A DNA stretch of 64,000 nucleotides from DRGT01 sp035685445 (GCA_035685445.1 DASSAK010000067.1:1-64000); one strand, 5' to 3'. Counted from the stretch's first letter, positions 48,818 to 57,206 are shown. Made by a program: numbers and translations. The notes: generated by a model not told the origin, from the sequence alone.

Positions 48818-48876
48818 GCAGAGTGATGATTAGGTGAGCTGATTGATGATGTAAGACACCTGGGGTATCTGACTGC
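48818..48876 (+). ncRNA. Candidate C/D-box sRNA (2'-O-methylation guide)
   Basis: The roughly 59-nt element begins with GCAG and ends with CTGC, which pair as a short terminal stem. Between them are, in order, a C box GTGATGA (48823-48829), a D' box CTGA (48839-48842), a C' box TGATGA (48844-48849) and a D box CTGA (48869-48872). This is the full C-D'-C'-D order of archaeal sRNAs. A TATA box is in place. Against it: the D'/C' spacer is only 1 nt (3-5 is normal) and the guide before D is 19 nt rather than about 12. No target is assigned. Confidence 0.5.
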
Positions 48877-48882
48877 AAAACC

Positions 48883-48908
48883 ATCAGGTTACGACACAAT
48901 TACCTGAT
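48883..48908 (+). repeat. Stem-loop after the candidate sRNA
   Basis: ATCAGGT and ACCTGAT form a perfect 7-bp inverted repeat with a 12-nt loop. It could end the sRNA transcript or be a regulator site for the small gene at 48939. No T-run follows directly. Confidence 0.4.
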
Positions 48909-48917
48909 TATTAATAG

Positions 48918-48934
48918 TACGGTATAGTACCGTA
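48918..48934. promoter_or_regulatory. Palindromic operator-like site TACGGTA-TAG-TACCGTA
   Basis: A perfect 7-bp inverted repeat with a 3-nt centre ends 4 bp before the ATG of the small zinc-binding gene. A TATA-like TTATTAATA (48908-48916) stands immediately upstream, so a protein bound here would block transcription initiation. ATAGTAC also occurs twice as a direct repeat (48914-48920, 48924-48930). Confidence 0.5.
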
Positions 48935-48938
48935 TGCT

Positions 48939-49046
48939 ATGATTCGATGTGAATATTGCACAAAAAATTTCGTGGAAAGCATGAACGGATTAGTCGAAAA
49001 GACTTTTCATGAATTGCTTCATGAACCAGAAATTGTCAACAATTAG
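48939..49046 (+). CDS. 35-residue CxxC/HxxxH microprotein
   Basis: A short gene with Cys4-x2-Cys7 and His24-x3-His28, compatible with a minimal C2H2-type zinc site with a 16-residue loop. The remainder is acidic and hydrophobic (FHELLHEP). It directly follows a TATA-like box and a palindromic operator-like site, an arrangement typical of autoregulated small regulators. It ends 53 bp before the coiled-coil gene. Because it is only 35 residues, its reality rests on the motif plus promoter layout. Confidence 0.5.
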   Translation: MIRCEYCTKNFVESMNGLVEKTFHELLHEPEIVNN

Positions 49047-49099
49047 CTCTTCTAATTTTTTTTCCTAACTTTTTTATCCACACTTTGTAATCAAAGCAC

Positions 49100-50443
49100 A
49101 TGGCAACAAAAGCTAAAAAGAAAACTACAAAGTCAAAAACAACTAAAGCAACAAAAAAGGAACCTTCAAACACTGCGGTTTTAAAAAAAGTTGCTACAAT
49201 TTCAGATTCAACTAAAACATTATCCAAAGAGATTAAAGCGATGACAAAAATTTTTACCGAAAATCAAAAGGTTTTGGTTACAATGAAAAATATGATAGAC
49301 TCTCTCACTTCAGCATTAGAACATATTCAAAAACAATCAAAGCAAATAAACATACTTGAAGATGATACTCAGAAACTTTTTGCTGGATTAAATCAAGTAA
49401 AGGGTCAAACAAACCTAGTAACAAAAATTAACGATCAAACCGCCAGGCTACAAGAAGAAATTACAAAAATTAGAGAAGGAACACCTGAAACTGAAAAGCT
49501 ATCACAAAAAGTTTCCCAAAGCATGGATTCAATAAAGAACAATTCTCAAATGATTATTAAAATTGCTGAGAGAATTGATGAGGTGAGAGATGATCTAAGA
49601 AAGGTTTCTGCAAAAACGGACACTTCATCATCTGTTGGAAAAGATCTGGACGATATTAAAAGAAAAATTGAAGCAATTTCTGGCAAGGCTGAACAAATTC
49701 AAATTCTTAAAGGAGTAATTGATGGTTTAAAGCAACAATTTCAAACAGTTTCTACTAAAGCTGAATCTTTAGAAAGCCTTTCTGGCAAAATGGATTCCAT
49801 GGAGTCTGAAATTAATTCTTTAGTAAAAAGAGCAGATTCGTCAGCATTTGTTGGAGAAGGTCTAAAATCCATGCAATCAGATTTCTCAGAGTTTAAAGAA
49901 AGTGTATCAAATAAAACCAATTCTATAGAAGAAAAAATTTCTAGCATTTCTGACCTAGTAAAAAGATCAGAGACCTCCGCTTCTGAATTTCATAGTAAAA
50001 CTGACAAGGTTTTCCAAGAATTACAAGGGCTAAAAGGAACCACAAGCAAAGCAACAAGTGATACATCGAAAGAAATGATGGCTCTTTTGAAATTGTCTGA
50101 ATTTCAATCCAATATCAGAATGAATTCAGAATCAAAATATGGAGAGTTAAAAGATCTTGAAAGCATGGCAGAACAAACTACTCATATTATCAACTTGTTT
50201 GACAAGCTTTCAATTGAAGCGCAAGAAAAAATTCCAGTTCCTCATGAAGTAAGGCAATGGGCCGTAAGTAAAATTTTTGATTGTGCAGACAAATGGGAAA
50301 TAAGATTTTCAGACGTCTTTAACATTTTAATAAATAGTCTTGGAAGAGATTTATTAAAAGAATCAATCAGAGTGAAACAGGTTAGAGATATCTTTGGAAT
50401 CAGAGCTGTTGATGAAATTAGAAAAGAGTTGAATATTTCTTAG
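49100..50443 (+). CDS. Long coiled-coil protein with C-terminal globular domain
   Basis: A 447-residue protein. The first 30 residues are Lys/Thr-rich (a nucleic-acid-binding type tail, MATKAKKKTTKSKTTK). Residues about 30-310 are repetitive coiled coil (IDSLTSALEHIQKQSKQI, MDSMESEINSLVKRADSS, etc.). Residues about 325-447 form a compact helical domain (EVRQWAVSKIFDCADKWEIRFSDVF). It resembles chromosome- or cytoskeleton-associated scaffold proteins. There is no SMC hinge or ATPase motif. I do not recognise a specific family. It converges with the glycosyltransferase gene with a 4-bp overlap. Confidence 0.72.
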   Translation: MATKAKKKTTKSKTTKATKKEPSNTAVLKKVATISDSTKTLSKEIKAMTKIFTENQKVLVTMKNMIDSLTSALEHIQKQSKQINILEDDTQKLFAGLNQVKGQTNLVTKINDQTARLQEEITKIREGTPETEKLSQKVSQSMDSIKNNSQMIIKIAERIDEVRDDLRKVSAKTDTSSSVGKDLDDIKRKIEAISGKAEQIQILKGVIDGLKQQFQTVSTKAESLESLSGKMDSMESEINSLVKRADSSAFVGEGLKSMQSDFSEFKESVSNKTNSIEEKISSISDLVKRSETSASEFHSKTDKVFQELQGLKGTTSKATSDTSKEMMALLKLSEFQSNIRMNSESKYGELKDLESMAEQTTHIINLFDKLSIEAQEKIPVPHEVRQWAVSKIFDCADKWEIRFSDVFNILINSLGRDLLKESIRVKQVRDIFGIRAVDEIRKELNIS

Positions 50444-52461
50444 ACATCTTCAGAAGCATCATATGTCTTTAGTTGATCCTTCTTTCGTTTTAGCACTGCA
50501 AATATTGCCAGGATTCCAACAATCCATACTGAAGAAAAGATAATGTTTGATACACTTGCATACATATAGGGTGTAGCATCTTCAATATTTTCATTTAGAA
50601 TGTTTGCACTTTCTTTAATGTCAAGCAAACCAGTGTGAAAAGCAGAGCTGTCTTTAGGGACAGTAGCAATTACTTCGGTGAGTGCAATTGCTTCATCTAA
50701 ATCAGCTTGCATCCTAGCAAAGTTAGTTGTTTCAGTTGGAAAAATCCAAACAGGATTTCCTTCTTCTGGTAGAAATCCTTTGATTGCTTTAAGATGATTC
50801 ATAATAGTTTCAGGGTCAGAAGAAGCTCCTATTCCTTCCAAGTGACCTCTTGAAAGATCCAATGGGTACACGTCATTTAGATATCCTGCAAATGCCATGT
50901 AAGCACCAAATCCAATGATGGCAACAATTCCAATCATTGCGAGTTTGTAAAAATAATTAGCCATTTTTTCTTCCTTTGTAATAACGTGAGAAATGCTGGA
51001 TTTATTTCTTTTAAATCTTGAATGAGACAAACTCAGATAGGAGATATAGAAGAATCCAACTGTTTGAATTCCAATAATTGGTGCAAAAATCGGATTATTT
51101 GAGAAAATGGAAACTAGAATTCCTAACAAACCATAAATTCCAAAGAAAATCTCAAGGAGTGTTGTTTTAGAGAAAGGTAAATTGTATACGTTATTTTTCC
51201 AATCATTAGAATTTTTTAATACTCCATATTTTGGAGTTCTTAAAAACTCATTTTTCTTTCCGAAAACTGCATCAAAAACTGCAACAGTATTATTGACAGA
51301 CATTCCTGCAGTGTAAACTAGCAATGACGGTAAAACTTTGGCTTTTGATCTCCACGATTTATCATATACTTTGTGAATCACCAAAAGATATGCGCCCGGA
51401 CCCATTGCCATGTATGCAGCAATTGTTAATGCCGGAATGAAACTTAGTATATAGAGATTAATGTCAGATGCCAAAAGAATTGGCAATGCGAGAAACTGAA
51501 TCAGCATTAATGGATAAACAACATGCCTTGTAAGTTGGACAAATGCTTGAATCTTTGCCTCTATTGCAATTTTCTTCTTTATTGCAATGTCTCCAAGTAA
51601 TTTAATTGCACATTGGATTGAACCTTTAGCCCAACGAAACTGTTGTCGTTTTGCCGCATTCATCTGAACAGGAAGTTCTGCATCAACAACAATATCAGGA
51701 AGGAAAAGACATTTCCATCCTTTCATCTGTGCCCTGTAACTTAGATCAAGATCCTCAACTAGTGTTGCAGTGTGCCAACCACCAGCATCTTCAATGCATT
51801 CTCGTCTCCAAATACCTGCAGTTCCGTTGAAATTCATGAAAAGATGCGAATTACTTTTTGCCTTTTGTTCAATTAAAAAATGAAAGTCTAAGCTTAATGC
51901 TTGTGCTTGGGTAATTGCAGAATAGTTTTCATTTACATGTCCCCATCTGCATTGAATTAATCCAATCTTGGGTTTTGAAAAAAATGGAACCGCTCTTTTT
52001 AGAAACCAATTCGGTGGAATAAAGTCAGCATCAAATATTGCGACAAATTCTGTATCAGTTGTTTTCATTGCATAGTGAAGAGCTCCTGCCTTGTAGCCCC
52101 TTCGCGTTCCACGCCTAATATGCTCAATCAAAAATCCTCTAGACTTGTAGTCATTTACCAAGTCTTCTAAAAGCTCAACTGTATCATCATCAGAATCATC
52201 CAAAACCATTATTCTCATTTTGTCTTTTGGATAATCTAGCGCGCATACCGCATTGACAAGACGTGCCGCAACGTATTTTTCATTATAGATTGGAAGTTGA
52301 ATAGTTACAGAAGGCGCATCCATAGGGATGACTTTGTGTTTCTCATTTCGTCGAGTCGAAAGATATGCTAAATAGTAAAAATTACAAGTATATGCAGTTA
52401 TCAAAATTGCAGCAATTATGAAGAGATCAAAAATTAATTGCGTGAAAGGATTAGCGCCCAT
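50440..52461 (-). CDS. Processive glycosyltransferase, family 2 (cellulose synthase-like)
   Basis: A 673-residue membrane glycosyltransferase. A first transmembrane helix is followed by a GT-A catalytic domain with DDSDDD (88-93), DAD (144-146), an acidic pair VEDLDL (236-237) and the QxxRW motif (QQFRWAKG, 273-280). Six or seven more transmembrane segments and a C-terminal extracellular part follow. That order matches cellulose/hyaluronan/mannan-type synthases that both polymerise and export polysaccharide. It probably makes a cell-surface polymer using a UDP-sugar or GDP-sugar. No BcsB or PilZ partner is nearby. The nucleotidyltransferase at 63545 could supply sugars but is not linked. Confidence 0.9.
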   Translation of the reverse strand: MGANPFTQLIFDLFIIAAILITAYTCNFYYLAYLSTRRNEKHKVIPMDAPSVTIQLPIYNEKYVAARLVNAVCALDYPKDKMRIMVLDDSDDDTVELLEDLVNDYKSRGFLIEHIRRGTRRGYKAGALHYAMKTTDTEFVAIFDADFIPPNWFLKRAVPFFSKPKIGLIQCRWGHVNENYSAITQAQALSLDFHFLIEQKAKSNSHLFMNFNGTAGIWRRECIEDAGGWHTATLVEDLDLSYRAQMKGWKCLFLPDIVVDAELPVQMNAAKRQQFRWAKGSIQCAIKLLGDIAIKKKIAIEAKIQAFVQLTRHVVYPLMLIQFLALPILLASDINLYILSFIPALTIAAYMAMGPGAYLLVIHKVYDKSWRSKAKVLPSLLVYTAGMSVNNTVAVFDAVFGKKNEFLRTPKYGVLKNSNDWKNNVYNLPFSKTTLLEIFFGIYGLLGILVSIFSNNPIFAPIIGIQTVGFFYISYLSLSHSRFKRNKSSISHVITKEEKMANYFYKLAMIGIVAIIGFGAYMAFAGYLNDVYPLDLSRGHLEGIGASSDPETIMNHLKAIKGFLPEEGNPVWIFPTETTNFARMQADLDEAIALTEVIATVPKDSSAFHTGLLDIKESANILNENIEDATPYMYASVSNIIFSSVWIVGILAIFAVLKRKKDQLKTYDASEDV

Positions 52462-52512
52462 TCCTATATGGGCAAATCAATTCTCTGTATTTATATTTGC
52501 AATGAAAAAGTA

Positions 52513-53472
52513 TTATTTTTGCTCAAAAATCTTGATTGCCTGTGGAGGACAAACCCCTTCACATGCTAAACAAAAGATACAATCTGGTTCTTTTGACATT
52601 AATGGTTTTTTACTTGAAGCTGGATTTCCTGGAGTATCAAACCATTCGTAAACATCGACAGGACATGCATCTATGCATCCTCCATCTGCAATACAAATGT
52701 CATAATCAACTGAAACAAATTCTCCCCAAACTCCCATAACACCATTATCTGTACCGACGCGTCCCCACGTCTTAATGGTATAACCATCAGGTGTTTTGTA
52801 TGGCGCGGTTGGTCCCATCTTTGATTTGAATTCAACATCGATTGGTCCGGGTTTTGGTTCACCGCCCTTCCAAACTTGTCCAGTTGGTGCACCAGATGCA
52901 GCTTCTTGTGGTTCTTCTTTTTTAACAGGTTTTGGTTTTGCATCTGGAACAATTTGTGCTAATGGAGTCATTTCTTCTAATTTTATCAATGCATGATCTT
53001 CAGTAATTTTTTCTGACGTCATTAAGGATTCAATCATTTTATCAGCAAGAATTGTGTTTCGTAAAATAGTATCAATAACCATTTTTGCATAGTGATCTGC
53101 TTTTTTCCTATAATCTTTAACCCAATTATGGTCACCAAATTTTTCAATTGGAAAAATTTGGTAAATTAAATCAACAACTTCGCCAGTTACAATTTCCACT
53201 GTAACACTTAATTCAACTTCTTCATAGTCTTCCGCATCCGGATCATCCATGTTTTTCTCTTTCCATTTGTAAGTAGCATAAATTCTGTCTGCAAACATGT
53301 CCATCTCAAATGTATCTTTAAGACCATCATGGATTGATTGGATTTCTAAAGGATCTTCTAATTTGATAGGTAGTCTGTACAGACCTAATTTGTAGCCATG
53401 AAGCGGATAAACACCTCTTTTTGCGGTGGGCGACTCCATAGTGTATACACGATCTTTTAGAAGAAGTGACAT
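52513..53472 (-). CDS. Ferredoxin with large N-terminal domain
   Basis: A 319-residue protein. The C-terminal 70 residues contain two cysteine clusters of a dicluster ferredoxin: CIADGGCIDACPVDVYEW and CIFCLACEGVCPPQAI, which bind [4Fe-4S] (or [3Fe-4S]) clusters. The N-terminal approximately 240 residues are an acidic alpha/beta domain of unknown family, ending with a Pro/Lys linker. It is likely an electron carrier in the cytoplasm. It is the last of a minus-strand run with a rhodanese and an unknown protein. Confidence 0.85.
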   Translation of the reverse strand: MSLLLKDRVYTMESPTAKRGVYPLHGYKLGLYRLPIKLEDPLEIQSIHDGLKDTFEMDMFADRIYATYKWKEKNMDDPDAEDYEEVELSVTVEIVTGEVVDLIYQIFPIEKFGDHNWVKDYRKKADHYAKMVIDTILRNTILADKMIESLMTSEKITEDHALIKLEEMTPLAQIVPDAKPKPVKKEEPQEAASGAPTGQVWKGGEPKPGPIDVEFKSKMGPTAPYKTPDGYTIKTWGRVGTDNGVMGVWGEFVSVDYDICIADGGCIDACPVDVYEWFDTPGNPASSKKPLMSKEPDCIFCLACEGVCPPQAIKIFEQK

Positions 53473-53508
53473 TGCTTTCAGTTCATCGAATTTGTTTAAA
53501 AATCTTAT

Positions 53509-53844
53509 CTACTCGTCGTCTTCTGGACAAGTAAGTTCTCGCAGTTCTGTGTATTTTTTTTCCATGGCTTCAGCATGTACAAGCACCTTTTGAAGATCGT
53601 ATTCGCTTTTTGGAAAAAACCATCTAATTGACACCCAGTGGCCAATTCCATCCATATCATGAATCATCCCTTTTTCAGCTTCTACATTGAATTTTTCATC
53701 AATTGATCTTTCTTTGACAGGTAAACGACGTTTTGTTCTGTCTTCCATAATCAGAACATTGCGTCCATCTCTAATTGAATAGAAGCTTCCTTTTTTTAAA
53801 ATAGGTAGATCTTGGCTCAACTTATTTTTCAATTGGGTTTCCAA
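53509..53844 (-). CDS. Small protein of unknown function
   Basis: A 111-residue soluble protein (pattern MIHDMDGIGHWVSIRWFFPKSEYDLQKVLVHAEAMEKKY). No motif is recognised beyond a short aromatic strand. The start is uncertain: TTG codons at 53844, 53832 and 53820 are all possible; the upstream ones overlap the rhodanese gene. It lies between the rhodanese and the ferredoxin genes on the same strand and so may be part of their pathway. Confidence 0.6.
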   Translation of the reverse strand: METQLKNKLSQDLPILKKGSFYSIRDGRNVLIMEDRTKRRLPVKERSIDEKFNVEAEKGMIHDMDGIGHWVSIRWFFPKSEYDLQKVLVHAEAMEKKYTELRELTCPEDDE

Positions 53845-54667
53845 TCATGTTGCCCCATTCTGTCCAAGAGCCATCATAATTTCTAACCTTTGGGTAACCG
53901 AGAAGATATTTCAATACAAACCAAGTATGTGATGATCTTTCACCAATTCTACAATAACATATAACATCTTTGTCTGCTGTAACACCTTTTGGCTGATAAA
54001 TTTTGTTTAATTCATCAACGGATTTGAAAGTTCCATCTGCATCATTAACAGCTGTTGCCCATGGAATGTTGTTTGCACCTGGAATATGTCCTCCTCTTTG
54101 TGCATGCTCCATCGGATATTCTGGTGGAGCTGTAATTTCACCAGTAAATTCTTTGGGAGAACGAACATCTACCATTACTGAGTCAACTTTATCTAATGAA
54201 CGCCATACATCAAACAGATAAGCTCTTAACCCCTCATCAGGGGGAGCAGATTTGTATTCAGTTGCTTGGAGCTTTGGCTCATCAGTTGTATATTCTCTGT
54301 TTTCCAATTCCCATTTTTTCCTACCACCATTCATAATTTTGATATTTTCATGTCCATAGTACTTGAATACCCAAAAAACAAATGCTGCAAACCAATTGTT
54401 AAAGTCGCCATAAAGAATTACTTCCGTATCTGGTTTGATTCCATTTTTACTCATCAATTCTTCAAATTGTTTTTTGCTAATAATGTCTCTTCGTACAGGA
54501 TCATTAATGTCACGCTTCCACCAGATTAAACTGGCGCCCCTGATGTGTCCTTTTCTATAGCCATTTTCAGGGTCATAGTCAACCTCAACAAATTTTCTAC
54601 TATCATTTGGCGGGTTATTTGCTACCCACTCTGTATCTACTAAAACTTCAGGATGTGCGTAACTCAT
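53822..54667 (-). CDS. Thiosulfate/3-mercaptopyruvate sulfurtransferase (double rhodanese)
   Basis: A 281-residue enzyme with two rhodanese domains. The first (about 5-130) is inactive-type; the second (about 150-280) has the catalytic Cys in the loop ICYCRIGERSSHT near residue 235, with an R-I-G-E-R pattern. It transfers sulfane sulfur from thiosulfate or 3-mercaptopyruvate to an acceptor. The neighbouring ferredoxin suggests a link to sulfur or redox metabolism. No sulfite or thiosulfate oxidation genes are visible. Confidence 0.9.
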   Translation of the reverse strand: MSYAHPEVLVDTEWVANNPPNDSRKFVEVDYDPENGYRKGHIRGASLIWWKRDINDPVRRDIISKKQFEELMSKNGIKPDTEVILYGDFNNWFAAFVFWVFKYYGHENIKIMNGGRKKWELENREYTTDEPKLQATEYKSAPPDEGLRAYLFDVWRSLDKVDSVMVDVRSPKEFTGEITAPPEYPMEHAQRGGHIPGANNIPWATAVNDADGTFKSVDELNKIYQPKGVTADKDVICYCRIGERSSHTWFVLKYLLGYPKVRNYDGSWTEWGNMIGNPIEK

Positions 54668-54762
54668 TCATCGACTCTTCGTTTGTAATTGTTTTTAATT
54701 GTTTTTCCCAATATGGTTCAGAAAACTACCATTTTTAAGGAGAATCTTTCGATATTTGCTGT

Positions 54763-55578
54763 TTGAAATTAAACAGAGTTGCTGTAGTAAGTAAATTTGG
54801 CAACAAAGAGGCTGAAGAAGCTGCAAAAAAGGTAGCAAAAAAATTTCTTGCAAAAAAATCCAAGGTGTTTACTATCTCGCCTGTTTTAGTTCAAGGTTGT
54901 AAAAAACTAGAAACCATGCAGGAATTGAAAAAAGAAAAGTTAGATTTGGCAGTAACACTTGGAGGAGACGGAACAACACTTAGAGCATTTAGAAATTTAG
55001 AAAATGAGACTCCTCTGCTTACAATTAATGTAGGTGGCAACAGAGGAATCTTATCTGAAATCACCATAGAACAGATTGATACAGCAATAAAGCAAATAAT
55101 TAGCGGAAAAATTTTTCTTGATAAACGAACTAGGGTTGTTGCATCTTGTGGCGGGGAAGACTTTCCTCCAGCATTAAATGAAATCTTAATCATTAGAAAA
55201 AATCTCACAAAGACGGCAGAGATTGAAATAAAATTTCAAGATGATACAGTAACACAAAAAATGGATGGCCTAATCATTGCAACACCTAGTGGATCTACAG
55301 GGCATTCATTTTCTTTAGGAGGTCCAATTCTTCATGAAAGCTTAGATGTTCTAATCATAACTCCTGTTGCGCCAGTTTACAGGCTTGAATCAATAGTTGT
55401 TCCAGATGAAAAAATCCAGATCACTAGTTCTCATGATTGCAATGTAGTAATGGATGCACAGGTTGTAAAATCTGCAGGATTTGAAGAGCCAATCATTATA
55501 AGAAAATACAAAAAACAAGCAGTGTTTGTAAGGCTGAAGAAACGTGGCTTACGTCAAATGAATAGACTTGGTTTTTAG
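54763..55578 (+). CDS. nadK: NAD kinase
   Basis: A 271-residue NAD kinase that phosphorylates NAD to NADP using ATP or polyphosphate. The NAD-binding loop LGGDGTTLRAFR (with the catalytic Asp) and TPSGSTGHSFSLGGPIL are diagnostic, followed by the C-terminal beta domain. NADPH is needed by HemA and other enzymes in this window. The start is TTG. The gene overlaps nob1 by 11 bp, so the two are translated together. Confidence 0.94.
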   Translation: MKLNRVAVVSKFGNKEAEEAAKKVAKKFLAKKSKVFTISPVLVQGCKKLETMQELKKEKLDLAVTLGGDGTTLRAFRNLENETPLLTINVGGNRGILSEITIEQIDTAIKQIISGKIFLDKRTRVVASCGGEDFPPALNEILIIRKNLTKTAEIEIKFQDDTVTQKMDGLIIATPSGSTGHSFSLGGPILHESLDVLIITPVAPVYRLESIVVPDEKIQITSSHDCNVVMDAQVVKSAGFEEPIIIRKYKKQAVFVRLKKRGLRQMNRLGF

Positions 55579-56053
55579 AATTTTAGATGCTAGTGCATTC
55601 TACGCAGGAATACCATTTAGAACAACAGATGAATTTTTTACAACATCATTAATTTTTGATGAAATAAAACATATCAAAAAAAATCATGATGCTATAGATA
55701 CCTTATTGCATACAAACAGATTAAAAATTTTAGATCCTGAGAAAGTGTTTGTAGACAAAATTATTGCAACATCTAAAAAAACAGGCGATTTTAATCAACT
55801 TTCAAAACAAGATATATCTGCAATTGCTTTGTGTCTGCAAATGAATGGCGAAATCATAACTGATGATTTTGCCATATCAAATGTAGCAAAAAAGATCAAT
55901 ATCAAAGTTTTACCACTTATGACTTCGGGAATAAATGATGTTGGAAATTGGATTCATTACTGTCCAGGCTGCAAAAAGAACTTTGAAACAGGTTCTGAAT
56001 GTCCGTTGTGCGGAACTTTATTAAAAAGAAAATTAATCAAAAATAATGCATGA
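55568..56053 (+). CDS. nob1: rRNA maturation endonuclease Nob1
   Basis: A 161-residue Nob1 homolog, the PIN-domain nuclease that makes the 3' end of 16S rRNA. An N-terminal PIN core has catalytic Asp in ILDASAFYAG and ITDDFAISNV. A C-terminal zinc ribbon (CPGC and CPLC, about residues 131-150) is characteristic of Nob1 and absent from toxin-type PINs. The start TTG overlaps nadK. Together with SBDS and exosome genes nearby, this marks a ribosome-biogenesis neighbourhood. Confidence 0.9.
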   Translation: MVFRILDASAFYAGIPFRTTDEFFTTSLIFDEIKHIKKNHDAIDTLLHTNRLKILDPEKVFVDKIIATSKKTGDFNQLSKQDISAIALCLQMNGEIITDDFAISNVAKKINIKVLPLMTSGINDVGNWIHYCPGCKKNFETGSECPLCGTLLKRKLIKNNA

Positions 56054-56063
56054 TGTTTGCAAT

Positions 56064-56741
56064 TTACAGTGTAGTTTGATTTGATTTTTTGAGATGTTTG
56101 CTTTTAGCATCTAACATTTTTTTAATTTTTTTTGCTCTAGCATTTCCTAATCCTTCTACTTTAGCTAATTCGGTTGAGCTTGCATTAAAGACCTTTAATG
56201 GCGAACCAAATTTTTCGAGCATTCTAATTGCAAGTTTTTCACCGACTCCTGGTAAACTTGAGATAGCTGCGAGCTGTTGTAACTGAATATCATTTGATTT
56301 TTTGATTTTTTTTAAAAATGGACCTTTGGATATATCTTTTCTTGAGCACATTGAAACTAATAATTTTGCAGTGTGATCAGCACTAGGTGTAGCAATTACT
56401 GGAATTTTAAAATCCAAAGCAACTGATGACAATGCCCCATAAAATATCAAAGGGTTTTCTGTAATTTCAATTATTTCATCTACATTTCCTTCCATCAAAA
56501 TTATTGGGAAATCAAAGTGTTCTTTTAATCGATTACATTGATCAAATAATCGTCCATCAAAAACAGATGAGATGAGATCTTTGATGCTTTTTCTTTCGAC
56601 AACAGTTTCTGGTGCTACTATGTAATCACCAATAGGTAATGTTTTCATTTCAATGTTTATTCCAACTGTTTTTAAAAGATCTGGAATTCCACTTTTTTTT
56701 TCTCTTTCATCAACTACAATTCGTAAGTTTTTCAAATTCAC
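56064..56741 (-). CDS. XPF/ERCC4-family nuclease (short form)
   Basis: A 225-residue ERCC4-type structure-specific nuclease. The catalytic motif is VVERKSIKDLISSVFDGRLFDQ with ERK and downstream Asp, and an N-terminal DEREKKSG segment adds acidic ligands. The C-terminal approximately 65 residues are a helix-hairpin-helix pair (SSLPGVGEKLAIRML, VEGLGNARAKKI) that bind branched DNA. The Hef/XPF helicase domain is missing, as in crenarchaeal and thaumarchaeal short forms that work with PCNA. It acts in repair of flaps or crosslinks. It lies after the exosome superoperon. Confidence 0.92.
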   Translation of the reverse strand: MNLKNLRIVVDEREKKSGIPDLLKTVGINIEMKTLPIGDYIVAPETVVERKSIKDLISSVFDGRLFDQCNRLKEHFDFPIILMEGNVDEIIEITENPLIFYGALSSVALDFKIPVIATPSADHTAKLLVSMCSRKDISKGPFLKKIKKSNDIQLQQLAAISSLPGVGEKLAIRMLEKFGSPLKVFNASSTELAKVEGLGNARAKKIKKMLDAKSKHLKKSNQTTL

Positions 56742-56782
56742 AATTTAGATAAAGTTATTTTGTTAATATTTTGTATGGAATC

Positions 56783-57181
56783 TTAAGACTTTGTTGCTTC
56801 TTGGGCATTTTGTGTGCTGCTTCCAGATGATGCATTTTTGATCATTTCATTTATTTTAGATTCTTGCTCTTTGATGTTTTCTTTTACTCGCTCTTCTTGT
56901 TTTTTTAAGACAGTTGAACGTGTATTAGCAAGTTCTTTTCTCTCTTCAAGTTCAGCAATAAGGTCTTTTTTGTTTGATTTTATCAAAATAGAGCCAGCAT
57001 GTTTGTAAACAGGATCGTCATCTGATGCTTTTTTTAGCTCTTCAAGTGCTTTGTCAGATTCTGCTAACTCCATTTCTAATTGTTGTTTCTGCATGTGAAT
57101 TGATTGTAGACTTTGTTGTGCTTGTTGCATTTTCATAATTTGTTCTTGCAACCATGGCGGAATTTGTTGACCTGAAGACAT
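56783..57181 (-). CDS. pfdB: Prefoldin beta subunit
   Basis: A 132-residue prefoldin subunit: two long helices forming a coiled coil (residues about 20-55 and 85-125) connected by a short beta-hairpin (DDDPVYKHAGSILIKSNKKDL). It makes a hexamer with the alpha subunit and passes unfolded proteins to the thermosome. The N-terminal extension and C-terminal Ser/Gln-rich tail are usual in archaea. It follows the pcc1 gene by 25 bp within the exosome superoperon, as seen in many archaea. Confidence 0.93.
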   Translation of the reverse strand: MSSGQQIPPWLQEQIMKMQQAQQSLQSIHMQKQQLEMELAESDKALEELKKASDDDPVYKHAGSILIKSNKKDLIAELEERKELANTRSTVLKKQEERVKENIKEQESKINEMIKNASSGSSTQNAQEATKS

Positions 57182-57206
57182 GTATTGGGTAAAGATGCTA
57201 GTTTTC

